From the NCBI GenBank assembly GCA_030549495.1, contig JAUIRK010000599.1:62001-126000 (forward strand): DNA of 64,000 bases, in the 5' to 3' direction. The notes under the pieces are model-generated. The model did not search any database and had not been told where the DNA came from. It worked only from the letters and a program-made list of their open reading frames with translations. Origin of the DNA: Nectonema munidae. Lineage: Eukaryota; Nematomorpha; Nectonematoida; Nectonematidae. Both the position numbers and the translations under genes were made by a program. This document shows, one piece after another, positions 53,390 to 64,000 of this stretch (positions are counted from its first letter, which is position 1; every line of letters starts with the position of its first letter).

Positions 53390-55110
53390 CCAATGTTAAA
53401 ACTTAATTTAACGGAAGAAAAGAATGAAGCCAACATGATTATATCTGCAGCTAGGAAGAAAGAAACACAAAAGATGTACAATGAACTTAGCAGCAAAGAA
53501 GGGCAAAACAAAATTTATAAAATTGAAAGGGAAAAAGAAGAAACAGGAAATATTGATTTGATAAAGGACACTAATGGAAAGACACTTTTTGATAACAAAG
53601 AGATTGGTGAAAGATGGGCGGACTATTTTGAGGAATTGTTAAATGTGGAGAATGAAAGAGATGCTCTTCCAGAAGTAGTGAAAGTGGAAGAAGTTGAAAA
53701 AGAAATTGATCCAAAGGAAATCGAGAATACTTTGAATGTGATGAAACCGAATAAAGACACAGCTTTAAGTGAAGTCAGTATAAATAAGTTTAAAGCTGGT
53801 GGTGAATTGTGCATATGCTTGACGGATATGTTCAACATATTCTGGACTGAGGAAAAATTACCTTGTGAATGGAAGAAGAGTATGATCGTGCCGATATACA
53901 AAAAGAAAGATGTTTTAGACTCCAGCATTTATCGTGGAATTAAGTTATTGGAGCACCCTTTCAAACTTTTTGAAAGAATTTTGGAAAAGAGACTACTAAA
54001 AATGATGAAAATTGATCCAAAATAATTTGGTTTTACGCCAGGTAAAAGCACAGTTGATTCAATATTCGTGGCGAGACAACTGATAGGAAAAAGCCTCGAA
54101 GGAGACATGTCTGTTTATTGTGGATTTATTGATATGGAGAAGGCTTATGACAAGGTACCTAGAGATCTACATCATGCTTGTTTAAGGAAGAAAGAAGTAC
54201 CAGAAAAATTAGTAAGGTTAGTAATGGAAATGTACAAAAACAGTAAGACTGTAGTTAGAACACTAAATGGAATATCTAGAGAATTTGAATTTTGAGAGTT
54301 GGTCTACATCAAGGAACAGTTCTGAGCCCATTTTTATTTACCATCATTTTAGATGTCGTTTCTGAAGAGCTCAGAGCAGAAGAACTTTGGGAGTTGCCGT
54401 TTTTTGATGATTTGGTGATTCTGGACGACAGTAAAGAAAAGCTATTAAATGGGAATTGTCCTGTGTCAAACGTGTCTAGAAAAAGTAGCCTTAAAGGTAA
54501 ATGTTAACAAAACTGAAACAATGGTATGTAGTAAAAGTGGAAATGTATCAGTTAAAGTTGTAGACCGTAATTTGAACCAAGAGAGTAGTTTCAAGTATTT
54601 GGGTTCTCAAATTGCAGAGAATGGAACTTGATAGAAAGAAGTGCGAGCAAAAATAAATGCGAGCTGGAGGAAGTGGAAAGAAATGAAACCTGTGTTGTAC
54701 GATAAAAGAATCCCACTGAAATGAAAGGCAAAAAGATATACAACAATCATCAGACCGGTTATGACTTATGGAATAGAATGTCTAACTTTAAAAAAGAAAG
54801 TTTGCCACAACAGAATTGAATATGTTGAAAAAAATACTAGGAATATCCTTGGAAGATCACATAAACAATGAAGAAGTCAGGAGACGTAGCCTAGTAAACT
54901 TTAGTGTTTTAAGTGTTATAGAAAGAAGCAAACTAAGATGGTATGTCTATTGACTAAGAATGAAAGAAGAGAACATCGTTCGAAAAGCTTTTGATGAGAC
55001 TGTAGTCCGCACTCTCGGGTTAGGACAAGATGATTCTGATGATAGAGGAAAATGGAGGCTCAAGATCATGGCCACCGACCCCCAACTTGGGGACAAGGTG
55101 TAGAGGAAGA
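53390..55110 (+). mobile_element. RTE-clade LINE, 5'-truncated, decayed
   Basis: Plus-strand frames in order: KEIGERWADYFEELLNVENE, YRGIKLLEHPFKLFERILEK, FGFTPGKSTVDSIFVARQLI, CGFIDMEKAYDKVPRDLHHA, RVGLHQGTVLSPFLFTIILD, FFDDLVILDDS and FKYLGSQIAENG. These are the RT blocks of RTE-type elements (D-M-E-K-A-Y-D, H-Q-G, F-x-D-D). The C-terminal region ends with MATDPQLGDKV and a GAAGAAGA tail. It sits in an intron of the minus-strand LRR gene. Several stops and frame changes. Confidence 0.85.
53393..54025 (+). pseudogene. RTE reverse transcriptase N-terminal part (210 codons open)
   Basis: A charged helical linker followed by the first RT blocks: LPCEWKKSMIVPIYKKKDVL (the K-x-x-x-I-V-P-I-x-K block) and YRGIKLLEHPFKLFERILEK. 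It ends at a stop just before FGFTPGKS, which is in the same frame; that stop is a point break. Confidence 0.8.
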
Positions 55111-56397
55111 AGAAGACTTGTGTCTGTCTGTTAACAAATCAAATTTAATGGAGAAATATTTTAAACCCATAATTATAGGTAGTGCATACCTTCTTGCAAT
55201 AATTGTATAATAAAGTGCTAAACTTTTTGTTTTTATCTCGACTTTAAATAAATGATTCATTCATTCAGTGTCGGAGATAAGAAAATCAGGGAGCGCAGTG
55301 TGAGAAACCTCTGCCAAAGAAATGTTGATAAAAAATATTTTAAAAATTTACGAGCAAAATACAAAGTTTAAAATTTAGTAGAGTTGGATGATTAAGAGTG
55401 AGTTAGATAGCTAGGTTAATAACTTAAATCATTATGCAGTTAATTTGGATCCTTAAACAAATAGAAATAACGGCGTTATGGTTATTTTATACTTCACTTC
55501 GTCATCGCTAAAATAATGGAAAACGGTTGCACGTTATCGTTTTTCAAAAAAAATTGTTGAAAAATGTCACTTTTAAATAAAGTATTTCAATATATAAAAA
55601 AATTTCGCGATTTCATATGGTTTATGGCATTAATCATTTTTGGTAGACTATCTTAATTTAAACTAAAACAAGTTGAAGCAAAATAAATGGAATTATTTGC
55701 TAACATTTATTCCAAATAAAAAATTCATCTAAAAACTTACTTGAGCTTATTTTTTGATAATAAATAAATTTTAATCAAAACATATCCTATACGACCAAAA
55801 GTTGAATTCATCTAAAGAAAAAAATAATACACTAATGACTTAAAATGTTAACTATATACTTTGAATACAAGGGTAAGCGACAATGGTGGACATTAAATTG
55901 AGATGGCAAAATTTGATAAAACTGCCCATTATTATTAATTAGAAAGTTAGTTCAGTTTAAACTTAGAAGTCATTTTTTTAATCGCAATGAACTCATGCAA
56001 ACAAAACTGAAGCATCAGAACCAGCATTTTATGCTTCAAAATTAAGCCAAAAATCCAGATTAATTAAAAATAGATGTAAATGCTTACATACATACACCTA
56101 CCCTTTTCTTTTTTGCGAAAAAATCAAGATTAGAGTGTACGATTTTCTACATCTCTCACCCCTTGTTCATCTTTGAATGAATCATTAAATCATTTTGCAT
56201 ACAGAAAAACGTATATCACCAATGTGTTGTATAAATAAATGCGGGGCTTTTATCAGCACACAATAATGAACATATGAGGATTTTATCAATCAATTTGAAG
56301 TTCCTTCACGAACTATTCGAATTGCTTGTGTCATGGGCATGCGTATATTAAATAAAATCTTTAATAAAATTGATAAAAAAGTTTTTAAAATTGTTAC
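55111..56397. other. LRR gene intron, AT-rich
   Basis: No further exon or repeat recognised. The donor for this intron is GTAACA at 56397-56392 on the minus strand. Confidence 0.5.
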
Positions 56398-56528
56398 CAT
56401 CATGGAACTTTACTTCGACCCTTTCGATTTTAGGGCAGTGATTGGATATGACTTCGATATACTTGTCAATCAAGATCTTTGAAACAATTTTAGCGCAACA
56501 ACCCATCTCGAAGCCCATAACCAATATC
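56398..56528 (-). CDS. LRR protein, exon 4
   Basis: Acceptor TTTGATTTAG, first base completes Lys from the AA of exon 3; donor G|GTAACA in phase 1. It encodes ILVMGFEMGCCAKIVSKILI then DKYIEVISNHCPKIERVEVK. The H-C-P-x-I-x-x-V-x-V pattern is a typical cysteine-containing LRR. The exon lacks a long open frame of its own, so simple ORF scanning misses it. Confidence 0.75.
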
Positions 56529-56818
56529 CTAAATCAAATTTAAGATCAAAATCGCGAGCATATTTTGTTATGAAGCACGAATATTAGGAATATTTGTTTT
56601 AATTCTAAACTTACTATAATATTGTTATACCTTGTAGCAAATGTGAATCTAAATATTTAATGATGAAAAAATCGCTTACTAAAAATGCCTTCAAATTTTA
56701 AATAAACTATTTTTTATTTAGAAACAAAATCTTTGACAGATATGCGCATTGTGGTGAAATAATTATAACAAATATAAAAAATTGCAAAAACTGGACACTT
56801 TATTGCTGATTTTGCTAA

Positions 56819-58015
56819 CTATAGTTTCGGAGTATAAACTCCTTTTTCAAAGCAAATATATAAATGATAAAACAGTGAAAATGAGATGTAACGGGAATGA
56901 GGATGTTGGGGATAAATAATCAAGGAGGAGCCGGAAGTATAAGAAAGTGTATATAAAGGGAATATAAGCATCCCCCTCCTTATCGGCGAGCCTGCTATTA
57001 AACAATGAGAATGTAAAATTTGCTGCAAAATAAAAAAATGTTCTGGTGGATAGCTTGCATAATAAACATAAAAATTCCGTACATAAGATTTATTAAAATG
57101 ATGATAATTCTCTGAAAGAACAATTCAAAATTTATCAATTGTTGAAGAAGTTTCTCGTTTGGCTATAGCTTTTTCAAAACTTTCTTTTCAGCTTGAAGTA
57201 TCAAAAACCATTTAGAAATGAAGGCAAAGATTTTTGACACAAGTTCTTGCTTTCTTTTATCAGATTTCTGGAAAAATGTGCCTCATTTTTACTATCTTAT
57301 TTTACTCAAAATTTTCAATTTTTTTTATTAACTGAATATAATCCAAGAACTTATTCATTATAAAGTCAAAAATAGGATTTTTCGGTCAAAAATTGTTTGC
57401 CCTGGTAATTAATTATAAACCTAATTTTGGTAATTTTGCTACTAATTTGCAAAATAAGTCTTAAATTTAGAAAATCTTCATTTCTGCTTTTAAAATTTGT
57501 GATCTTTAGTATTGCAAAATTGCTCTTGTTTTAATAAAGTGTGGGCAGTAGTGCATCGCTAGGCTATATCATGACAATGAACTTTTGCGAGAATACACGA
57601 ACAAAGTGAGTGAAATGGACCAATCAGTACCAAATGTGCTTTACACTCAAGCTGCTTTAATGCAAATGAGTTACGCTTTTAGAAGGAATAGGAACAAGAA
57701 CAACAAGACCGCATTTGCTTTTAAGGAATTTCCTACTTTTAAGGCAAATTATGTAGAATCTGAAGGTGTTTTTTCACCTGCTCGATCCTTTCCTTCTAAA
57801 CTGCGATCAAGAAGATTGTCTGCATCAAATCAATCTCAGATGCTCTTTGTTTTTAAGATCATATTTTCAAAAAAAGAAATGTATGTTGTTTTGTTAAAGA
57901 GTTTTTGTCAGTAGCTATTATTTAGTTTTTTGCCTGTTACAAAGTTCAATATTTTTTAAACAAACTTTTTAGATCAATAAAGTTTTTGAAAAAAATAGGC
58001 CAATGTCATTCTTAC
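56819..58015. other. LRR gene intron with unassigned plus-strand ORF
   Basis: A plus-strand frame at 57585-57914 (109 codons, with SVPNVLYTQAALMQMSYAFR and FAFKEFPTFKANYVESEG) is open but unrecognised; higher GC suggests an old coding or transposon piece. A repeat fragment at 56763-56803 is shared with 24714-24760. Confidence 0.3.
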
Positions 58016-58221
58016 TTGCAAGTTTTGAAGCAGGAAAGGGTTGAACTCCAGAATTGTTCAAGTAATTTCGCGTTTCCAGACAAATCTAATCCGAGTATGG
58101 ATGCGTGATGCAAGCGAGAAATTATTTTCAAGAAGATGCCTTCAGAAAGATTATAACAATTGGCTAAGCTAAACGCTTCCAGCTTGTCCCAAACAAATTC
58201 GTCTAAAATTGGCTCAAAAGC
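58016..58221 (-). CDS. LRR protein, exon 3
   Basis: Acceptor TATTTTTAG, donor AA|GTAAGA in phase 2. It encodes AFEPILDEFVWDKLEAFSLA, NCYNLSEGIFLKIISRLHHA and SILGLDLSGNAKLLEQFW. L-E-A-F-S-L-A-N-C and I-L-G-L-D-L-S-G-N are clear LRR cores. No stop interrupts 68 codons in the phase required by both neighbours. Confidence 0.82.
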
Positions 58222-58399
58222 CTAAAAATAAAGACATGGTCTTGAAAGCGTACCATTATAAGCAAGTGTAAGAGATTAGATTGAATGAAATATTCAACAG
58301 AATGTTACTAAAACAACAACCATTATTGTTTTCTACTAACTACATCAGGGAAGAAACTACATCTGATTTCATACAGAACAATCTAATGAAAATTATACC

Positions 58400-58490
58400 C
58401 CTAGAAACTTGAACGATGGAGCACGGTGAAAGCTAGATTCCGAGGTCCCAGCTTCAAATCCCAGTCTAGGCATATAAGTTCAGATTATTT
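58400..58490 (+). repeat. Possible tRNA-like SINE head
   Basis: GGAGCACGGTGAAAGCTAGA then CAGCTTCAAATCCCAGTC resembles an RNA polymerase III B-box region. There is no matching copy in the window, so this is weak. Confidence 0.3.
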
Positions 58491-58869
58491 CTAAAGGCAG
58501 ACTTAGTTGTGAGTAAATTTTAACTAAAATTAATCTTTTAATTGCTTCTAGAAGAATACTAGTATGAAATATTGAAGTTATGCAATTAAAAAAAGGGAAT
58601 CATTATCAGGATATTTCATGTAAAATGTAAAAAATTTGATAAAAAGTTAGCAACTCAATTTATCATTTTTACAACGGCACCAAGTATGCAAGTTTTGTAC
58701 AGAAGTTTAGACTAATGCACAAGAAATATTGGTTTGAGTGAAAATGAGCAATAACCCCAAAGATTGAGAAGAGACTGTTTCTTATTAGTAAACTCAAAAG
58801 GATACTGCCCTTTGAAATTAGGAATGAATGCTAATTGAAGAATAGATAAGGAGGAATGCTTTTTATTAC

Positions 58870-59036
58870 TTCATCCGTTAGTCGTTCAATGTTTGCGAGA
58901 ATCAGAAGGCGCAAATGCTTGAACTTGGGCAAAATGGTGACCATGGTTTCGTCGTTCAATTCATTTCTGGAGAAATCGACTTCCTCCAGTTTACAATCTT
59001 GCCAGTTAACTTTCATCACATTTTCGTTGGTGACAC
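58870..59036 (-). CDS. LRR protein, exon 2
   Basis: Acceptor CCACTAAG, entering with GT that joins the G of exon 1 to give Gly; donor GAA|GTAATA in phase 0. It encodes VTNENVMKVNWQDCKLEEVD, FSRNELNDETMVTILPKFKH and LRLLILANIERLTDE. Two LRR units (L-E-E-V-D-F-S-R-N and L-R-L-L-I-L-A-N) are clear. If the donor were ignored, the frame would run only 13 more codons to a stop. Confidence 0.82.
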
Positions 59037-60799
59037 CTTAGTGGCAAAATTATCAAAATTAGTCTGTGGTTGTCCTTACACCTTTGTAGACTGTAAAAAA
59101 GGTAAACTTGTTTTATTGTCGGTATGGCATCCAAAGGAAGAATATCTTCCATGACTGGACAGATGCTAAGGATAGTCACGATTGGGAAACTAGCCACGTC
59201 ATTTGAATCGAGACCCTACTCTCTTACCTCTAGGCCCTCCGAGGCCTTACTTTTAAATCAATACCCAATCATTCACTTTACCAATATAAATAAGCCATTT
59301 TAAATCCACCCACATGTATCTTATAATCGAGGACATGTAATTAAACAAAATGTTTTACATTTTCAAAATAAATGAATTATTTCTCTCTTCATCCAATTAT
59401 TATTGCGTGATATGGCTGAAGATAGCCCCATATCTGTGTGCAATTTTTGTGTTAAACATTGCGAGTAGCTGTCATAAGTACTTATAACATATGGGTCTAT
59501 GGCGATATAATAAACTTTGTATGAGCCAAACTTTTAAAAAAAATTCAATCATTTTGTGCCATTAACACGTCTAATTTTATGGCAAGTGAAATATTTTGAG
59601 GTGACAATTTTTCCACGTCCAAGTGTAAAAATGCAAAATATTCAAATCCTTTAATTTGAAAGTAATTTCTTTAGGGTTTGTTAATCCGACAGACAAAGTA
59701 CTAAAATTTCATTCTTTATAATACATTTTTGAGATTGACTGTGCGATAGCCCTTGCTCACAAAGGAAGTGCAATATTTTCCATATGTTTGTCGATGAATC
59801 TTAGTTTATACCTAAAGATAGACGCGACAGTTTCTCATTTGGCAACCATTTTTTTCACATTAAACATAAATTTAATGGATAGCGTTTGTTTGAGGTATTG
59901 ATTCTTTATAAATTTCATACACTGGTACAAATTTAGTTAATCCAGTTAAGAGAGTAGCTTTGTAAGGAGATAGTTAATGGACGAGGCCTGACTGTATAAT
60001 TCATAATGGGTGAGTAATTTGTTGAATTTAATGCTAAATAAAGTCAAGTGCGTTTTAATGATAGACGAGTTTGAGAAGCATTTCGAGGAAATTTCGATTG
60101 AATAGGCATTCATAACAAAAGATCTTAAAGGGAATTCAGTTTAAAGAATGCGCTTGGGTTTTATAGTTTTGATAAAAAGTTATTTTGGACCTTATAACAT
60201 TATTTATAAATCCTAATGTTTAAATAGTAATCTTCAAAGTCACCCTTTTTCCAGGTTTATTGAACTTATATTATGAATCAATCAGTTTATGTTTATTGAA
60301 AAGTTTTTGTGTACTAGCATATAGGGTACATCCAAAGATTAATATATCGTAAATCGAGCATTCCTTATTCATCAAGCCACAGTGTAACACATTTGGAGAG
60401 ATACAGACACAATTAAGATTATATACCCTTGTTTTTTATCGCCATAGCTAACCTAAAGATCAAATTTTGTTGGATTCAACTCCTGATGGTGACTATCTTT
60501 ACGATCTGTCCAGCTATAGAAGATAATTCTTGCGTTGGATGCGATAACCTTGCTATATTCAAAGGAATATCGAAGGTTATTGTTACAATATAATAAATAG
60601 AAATTTAAAATTATTTTTATAGATGAAAAGTAAGTTGATTATTAATTTGATTTAATGAAGCAGAAGTAAAAGGACAGGCCATCATTTTCGATATGAGTGA
60701 AATTAACCAAGGTAGATAACATAAAAACATCCTTAAAGACGATGAGAGAGATCAGCTTCATTGGATTATGAGTGACAGATATCGAATAAAAAATATTGC
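59037..60799 (-). other. LRR gene intron 1, apparent GC-AG type
   Basis: The exon before it ends ACAG and the intron starts GCAATA on the minus strand; the acceptor is ACTAAG. GC-AG introns are a known minor class. Only this junction keeps both the reading frame and the LRR spacing. A SINE fragment (60475-60600) lies inside. Confidence 0.6.
60475..60600 (+). mobile_element. SINE fragment, second family
   Basis: CTGTCCAGCTATAGAAG and CTTGCGTTGGATGCGATAAC match the body of the SINE at 28490-28640. The tRNA-like head is missing. Confidence 0.5.
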
Positions 60800-60958
60800 C
60801 TGTTTGCTCTAGGAGGAGAGTTTTGAGGGCTTTGCACCGATTAATTAAGTTCTTGAGGGAGAGTCCTTTGTACTTTAGGCAATAGTTCAGGCAAATTGCT
60901 TCCAAGTGAATGCAATTGGTCGTCACGGAATCAATGTGCGAGTCATCGAGAAAAGCAA
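60800..60958 (-). CDS. LRR protein (F-box/LRR-like), first exon found
   Basis: First of five minus-strand exons (60958-60800, 59036-58870, 58221-58016, 56528-56398, 53108-52888) whose phases all agree, giving about 293 residues without the N terminus. This exon follows an acceptor GATTTAGCTATGCAG and encodes AFLDDSHIDSVTTNCIHLEA, ICLNYCLKYKGLSLKNLINR and CKALKTLLLEQT. The N-C-x-x-L-x-x-I-C-L-x-x-C spacing is that of cysteine-containing LRRs, usual in F-box/LRR substrate receptors of SCF ubiquitin ligases. No F-box was found, so the role is inferred from repeat type only. Upstream exons must lie beyond, or be too short to see. The longer open frame to 60642 reads through the splice site into the intron. 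Confidence 0.75.
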
Positions 60959-61035
60959 CTGCATAGCTAAATCATCAAAAAGAGAGGAATGATTGTGTTG
61001 TGAATCGTATGATGATGGAAATGAAGATATCAACG

Positions 61036-61062
61036 CGGATGATGATGATGATGATGATGATG
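61036..61062 (+). repeat. (GAT)n microsatellite
   Basis: About eight to nine GAT units in a row. Confidence 0.9.
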
Positions 61063-61267
61063 CAATATGATTGATGGTTAAGATAAATCAGGAGTTAAAT
61101 TCGAAACAGAAAAAAGCGCCAAATTATCATCATTCATATGATCACTTGTTAGTTCTATTATGTGCTTTGACTTATTGATATTAATCACTTGACAATTTGT
61201 GAGTCGCACATTTTAGGTTATTTAGAGTGAAGATATTGGCCAATATCAAAGAATAGGGTTGGAAAAA

Positions 61268-61300
61268 AGTAAACACCCCCCCCCCCCCTCCTTAGATATA
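61268..61300 (+). repeat. C-homopolymer tract
   Basis: A run of about 14 C bases followed by TCC at 61277-61294. Confidence 0.8.
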
Positions 61301-61505
61301 TTTAATAGTATGTATATGAAGGTGAACTATAATAAGGTTTTAGCACAAAATCAGATTGAGGACAAAATTTTGGCTTATTGAATTATCAAAATGCGGTTCA
61401 CATTAATTTGTTTTTATATCAAAGGAAATTGTAAATTAATCAGAAGTCTTTACAGGGATATTACTAGATCAGAAATTATCTTTAATATTTTTAACATTAC
61501 AGTAG

Positions 61506-61648
61506 GAGCGTGAGTAGGGTTCGATAACTCAAGGTCTTGGATTCGATCCCGCATCAAGCCTGCTTTCCTCATGGTTCGATACAAGCAGCGCAATTGTGCC
61601 TTCTCGATGAAAACACCATATGGCACCTTTACCTTTAAAGGATTTAAA
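61506..61648 (+). mobile_element. tRNA-derived SINE copy
   Basis: GAGCGTGAGTAGGGTTCGAT, a B box GATTCGATCCC (61540-61550), ATCAAGCCTGCTTTCCTCAT, GCAGCGCAATTGTGCC and a TTTACCTTTAAAGGATT tail match the copy at 29601-29752 closely; part of the tRNA head is deleted. Confidence 0.85.
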
Positions 61649-62389
61649 GGATTGAACGCCTTATTGATTTCTCAAAACCGATCATCTTAAGATGGGTGAT
61701 GATCAGTCTGTGAAACTCTATCTACCAACATGAAATAATGTCAAATCATGTGGAGAGTGTCGGTTTTATTTTTACGTATTTTCTAAAATATTTCTATTTT
61801 CATTTTCATTTGTCTAGTTTTATAGAAATTCTTAGATTTATATTATATATTTCGTTTTTAAAATACTTTCAAAAAAGCAGATAAAATATAAAAATAAAAA
61901 TAACATTTTGTCTGGCAAAGACGAATGCGTTTGCCGTTCATTTAGTGCCATAAAATGAATCGAAAAATTAATTTTAAATTCTGTTTTGATATGATTGGAT
62001 ACTCCATTTTAAGTTTGGATTTAACTACGTTTCAGAAAAGCTGATTCAAATCACGATAGATTTGGGGTTAATTTATTTAAACGGTGTAACAAAATTTAAT
62101 CTTGCAAAAAATATTATCAATTATAAAATTATTCTTTAAAAAATTACTACCAGATAAAAATGTATTATAAATCAAAAATATAATTTAAAAGTATAACTTT
62201 ATTCTTCCAAAAGTAATATGCCAACTCAAGCACAAAAAGTAAAAAGAGGAGAAGGAAAAAAGAGAGCGATTTAAGTCGAAATACTTTTAAGCAATCAATG
62301 ATCGTGTCGTATCTTTAATTTTTCATCCATCAATTTTTAGAGCATCAGTCAGGGTAAAGTGGCCTTGAAATATCTTAGTATTGTACGTT
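61649..62389. other. AT-rich spacer
   Basis: Nothing recognised. Confidence 0.4.
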
Positions 62390-62460
62390 TAGCTCAGCCA
62401 GCCCCAAAAAGTCTATGGCGGGCCGCGAACCGTAGTATGTCCAGCCAACCTCTGCTAAAT
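62390..62460 (-). mobile_element. Solo hAT-like end
   Basis: Reverse complement reads CAGAGGTTGGCTGGACATAC then TACGGTTCGCGGCCCGCCAT, the form of a GTF2IRD2-type hAT terminus (compare GGCAACCTACGGCCCGCGGG at 35325). The other end was not found. Confidence 0.4.
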
Positions 62461-63539
62461 GTGATAGCACTCCTTTGTAACGAGGACAGTAAATCAAACT
62501 AACTATCTAGCTCAGTTGCTCGAAGGAAAACATCTTAGAGTTTCAGAGAAAAAAAATGTGATTTTTTGATATTATGAAAATGTGCATGGCTCTTCTTGGT
62601 AAGAATGAGAATTTAGTAAGATTCATAATAATAGTTGGAGCTGTATAATTGCCAAACCAAAATTCTTCCTTTTTACGTTTTCTACTTTAATTGTTTGGAA
62701 GTTTTGAAAATTTTATCTTTTATTTAATTAGTAGTGAAATTATATGACTAATTTGAAGTAGTCATTTATGGAAAATCAAATACAAAAAATATCATATTTA
62801 CAAACAGGAAACAAAATTTTCCCTTGAATCACAAAAACCGTTCATCTGCCATGAATGAAGATCTTCCTTTCTATGATTGAAAAGTGTACATGCGCAAACG
62901 TCAATCATAAAAGATCCTCAAGCAAATTCAAAGAAACTCCAGATTATTATTGGCCGGAGAATAAAAAATACTAAGGCCGAAGGGATGGGGGTCGGTAATT
63001 GGGTAAAAATTGATGGATTTAAAATAAGATAAATATGAAATTGATTAAATCATTCGGGAGGATATGTATAGAACTCAAAAGTTTTAAAGTGTTTTTATAC
63101 AATCTTTGTCTTCTATTTTTCATCCTATTTTTAAGAAAATCGAAAAATTAGAAAATTTTTAATATACATTTGTCGTTTTGAATGAGTACGTATTATATAC
63201 AATTATTATATAATGGACAACTTATGATATGCTTTCATCAATTCCCATCAGCTAAAAACAGAGAAAAATAAAACACAATGAGATATTTATATTTATGTAC
63301 TTACTTATGGACAAAACATGTTTTTTTTCTTTGTATTTAGCAGATGAGAATTGATGAAGAGGTATCTTTTTAATAAAGCTGTCTCTCGTTTGAAGTGATT
63401 ATAAACTAATCTTGCAATACATTTTGAAAATTAACTTTTTTGGCTGTTAAATATAATCCAAAATTTAATCCGAAGTTAAAAGCCTTTGAGTGCAGACTTG
63501 CACATACACTAATTTGCATCAATTGAAGGCAAATCAATT
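62461..63539. other. AT-rich spacer
   Basis: No exon or repeat that I can support. A possible plus-strand mini-exon (ATGGCTCTTCTTG before GTAAGA, near 62586) is too short to judge. Confidence 0.3.
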
Positions 63540-63563
63540 GATAGCTCGTCTCGTCTCTCTGCA

Positions 63564-63580
63564 TGGAGGAGGAAGAAGGT
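63564..63580 (+). other. Possible short first coding exon
   Basis: ATGGAGGAGGAAGAAG followed by GTAAC, after a C/T-rich leader. It could be the start of a gene running out of the window; no partner exon was found. Confidence 0.2.
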
Positions 63581-63604
63581 AACAAAAAGCAAAGTTTACA
63601 AATT

Positions 63605-63694
63605 GATTATTTTGAGATTTGCTGTTGTTGACTTTATCTTGTGAATATTCACAACTTCATACACTTCTTCCTCGCTAGACTCCACCTTTTCATA
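63605..63694 (-). CDS. Candidate exon with acidic, chromodomain-like start
   Basis: A strong acceptor (TTTTCTTGTTTTTGTAG) on the minus strand is followed by SYEKVESSEEEVYEVVNIHK in one open phase. The acidic run followed by V-Y-E-V-x-x-I resembles the start of an HP1-type chromodomain, but the conserved core is not present here and a donor is not obvious. Function is not assigned. Confidence 0.25.
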
Positions 63695-63719
63695 GCTGCC
63701 TACAAAAACAAGAAAACCT

Positions 63720-64000
63720 TTAAAAAATTGGCATCATCGCGGTCATTCGGACCTGATACGCACAACCGATTGATCGCAAACAGATAAAATGGAAAGACGA
63801 TTCAAGCGTCGCCCTTTCAACGAACAGATTTATGGCTTTGCAAAATACGGAATAAACGTTAATCCATAATTTTACGCTTTTTGCTTTATTCACATTTGCT
63901 CTTGTGGCATTACTTTTGAAAAAACATATTTAGAAGTGTTGAAAAAATTAATAATAATATTTGGTAAGTTAGTGAGTGATCTAATCAAAACTTTGAACAA
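63720..64000. other. GC-richer end region
   Basis: 63740-63870 is GC-richer and open on both strands (plus: MERRFKRRPFNEQIYGFAKY from 63789). It may be a 5' exon of a gene beyond the window; not recognised. Confidence 0.2.

Noticed and set aside
60642-60799. Continuation of the LRR frame after 60800 to a stop at 60642
   Set aside because: It has no LRR cores, while the GC-AG splice joins directly to the next LRR exon in phase. Kept as an alternative if cDNA disagrees.
63789-63869. Plus-strand start MERRFKRRPFNEQIYGFAKY as a host gene
   Set aside because: No recognisable family and both strands are open; recorded only as an unassigned GC-richer region.
1-64000. CRISPR arrays, bacterial operons, rRNA or functional tRNA genes
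   Set aside because: None seen. Introns, eukaryotic transposons and animal genes place the window in a metazoan nuclear genome; the tandem repeats lack the spacer pattern of CRISPR.

Overview
This window is eukaryotic (metazoan) nuclear DNA: AT-rich, standard stop codons, introns with ordinary GT-AG borders, three spliced host genes on both strands, and a dense graveyard of DNA transposons, LINEs and tRNA-derived SINEs. The organism cannot be fixed from sequence alone. The short transmembrane collagen with cuticle-collagen-like layout and the transposon mix (GTF2IRD2-like hAT, mariner, piggyBac, Tigger, Mutator-like MITE, RNase-H-bearing LINE, RTE) suggest an ecdysozoan, perhaps a copepod or other arthropod with an AT-rich repetitive genome; this is an inference of low confidence.

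Host genes. (1) 20.1-22.1 kb, + strand: UPF3, the nonsense-mediated decay factor, with the Smg4/UPF3 domain at the start of a large exon and the exon-junction-complex binding motif at its C terminus. (2) 26.9-49.6 kb, + strand: a six-exon, 344-residue type II transmembrane collagen; every junction keeps phase and the Gly-X-Y register, with introns up to about 10 kb full of transposons. (3) 60.96-52.9 kb, - strand: a leucine-rich-repeat protein (F-box/LRR-like) found by joining five exons whose phases all match; one intron appears to be GC-AG. Its 5' end was not found.

Region by region. 0.5-2 kb: a TTAA-flanked element with eight roughly 147-bp tandem units; a second, inverted copy lies at 37.6-38.1 kb. 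2.4-12.8 kb: LINE fragments in mosaic order, mostly on the - strand, with a hAT MITE inside a pogo/Tigger MITE inside a LINE. 13.5-19.1 kb: piggyBac transposase in two pieces, with a Mutator-like MITE (9-bp target duplication), two hAT MITEs, a SINE and another terminal-inverted-repeat MITE between them. 22.9-26.1 kb: hAT-like, mariner and piggyBac remnants and two small TTAA MITEs. The collagen introns (27-49 kb) hold SINEs, an internally deleted hAT, a hAT inside a hAT (exact 8-bp duplication), LINE 5' fragments, a Tigger element carrying a foreign retroelement RNase-H-like fragment, and a hAT broken up by a LINE tail and two MITEs. 50-55 kb: a hAT tail and an RTE-clade LINE. 56-64 kb: the LRR gene, SINE copies and low-complexity tracts.

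No rRNA, functional tRNA, CRISPR or bacterial-type operon was seen. The most informative items are the LRR gene missed by simple ORF calling, the small membrane collagen, and a set of insertions whose target-site duplications can be read directly.
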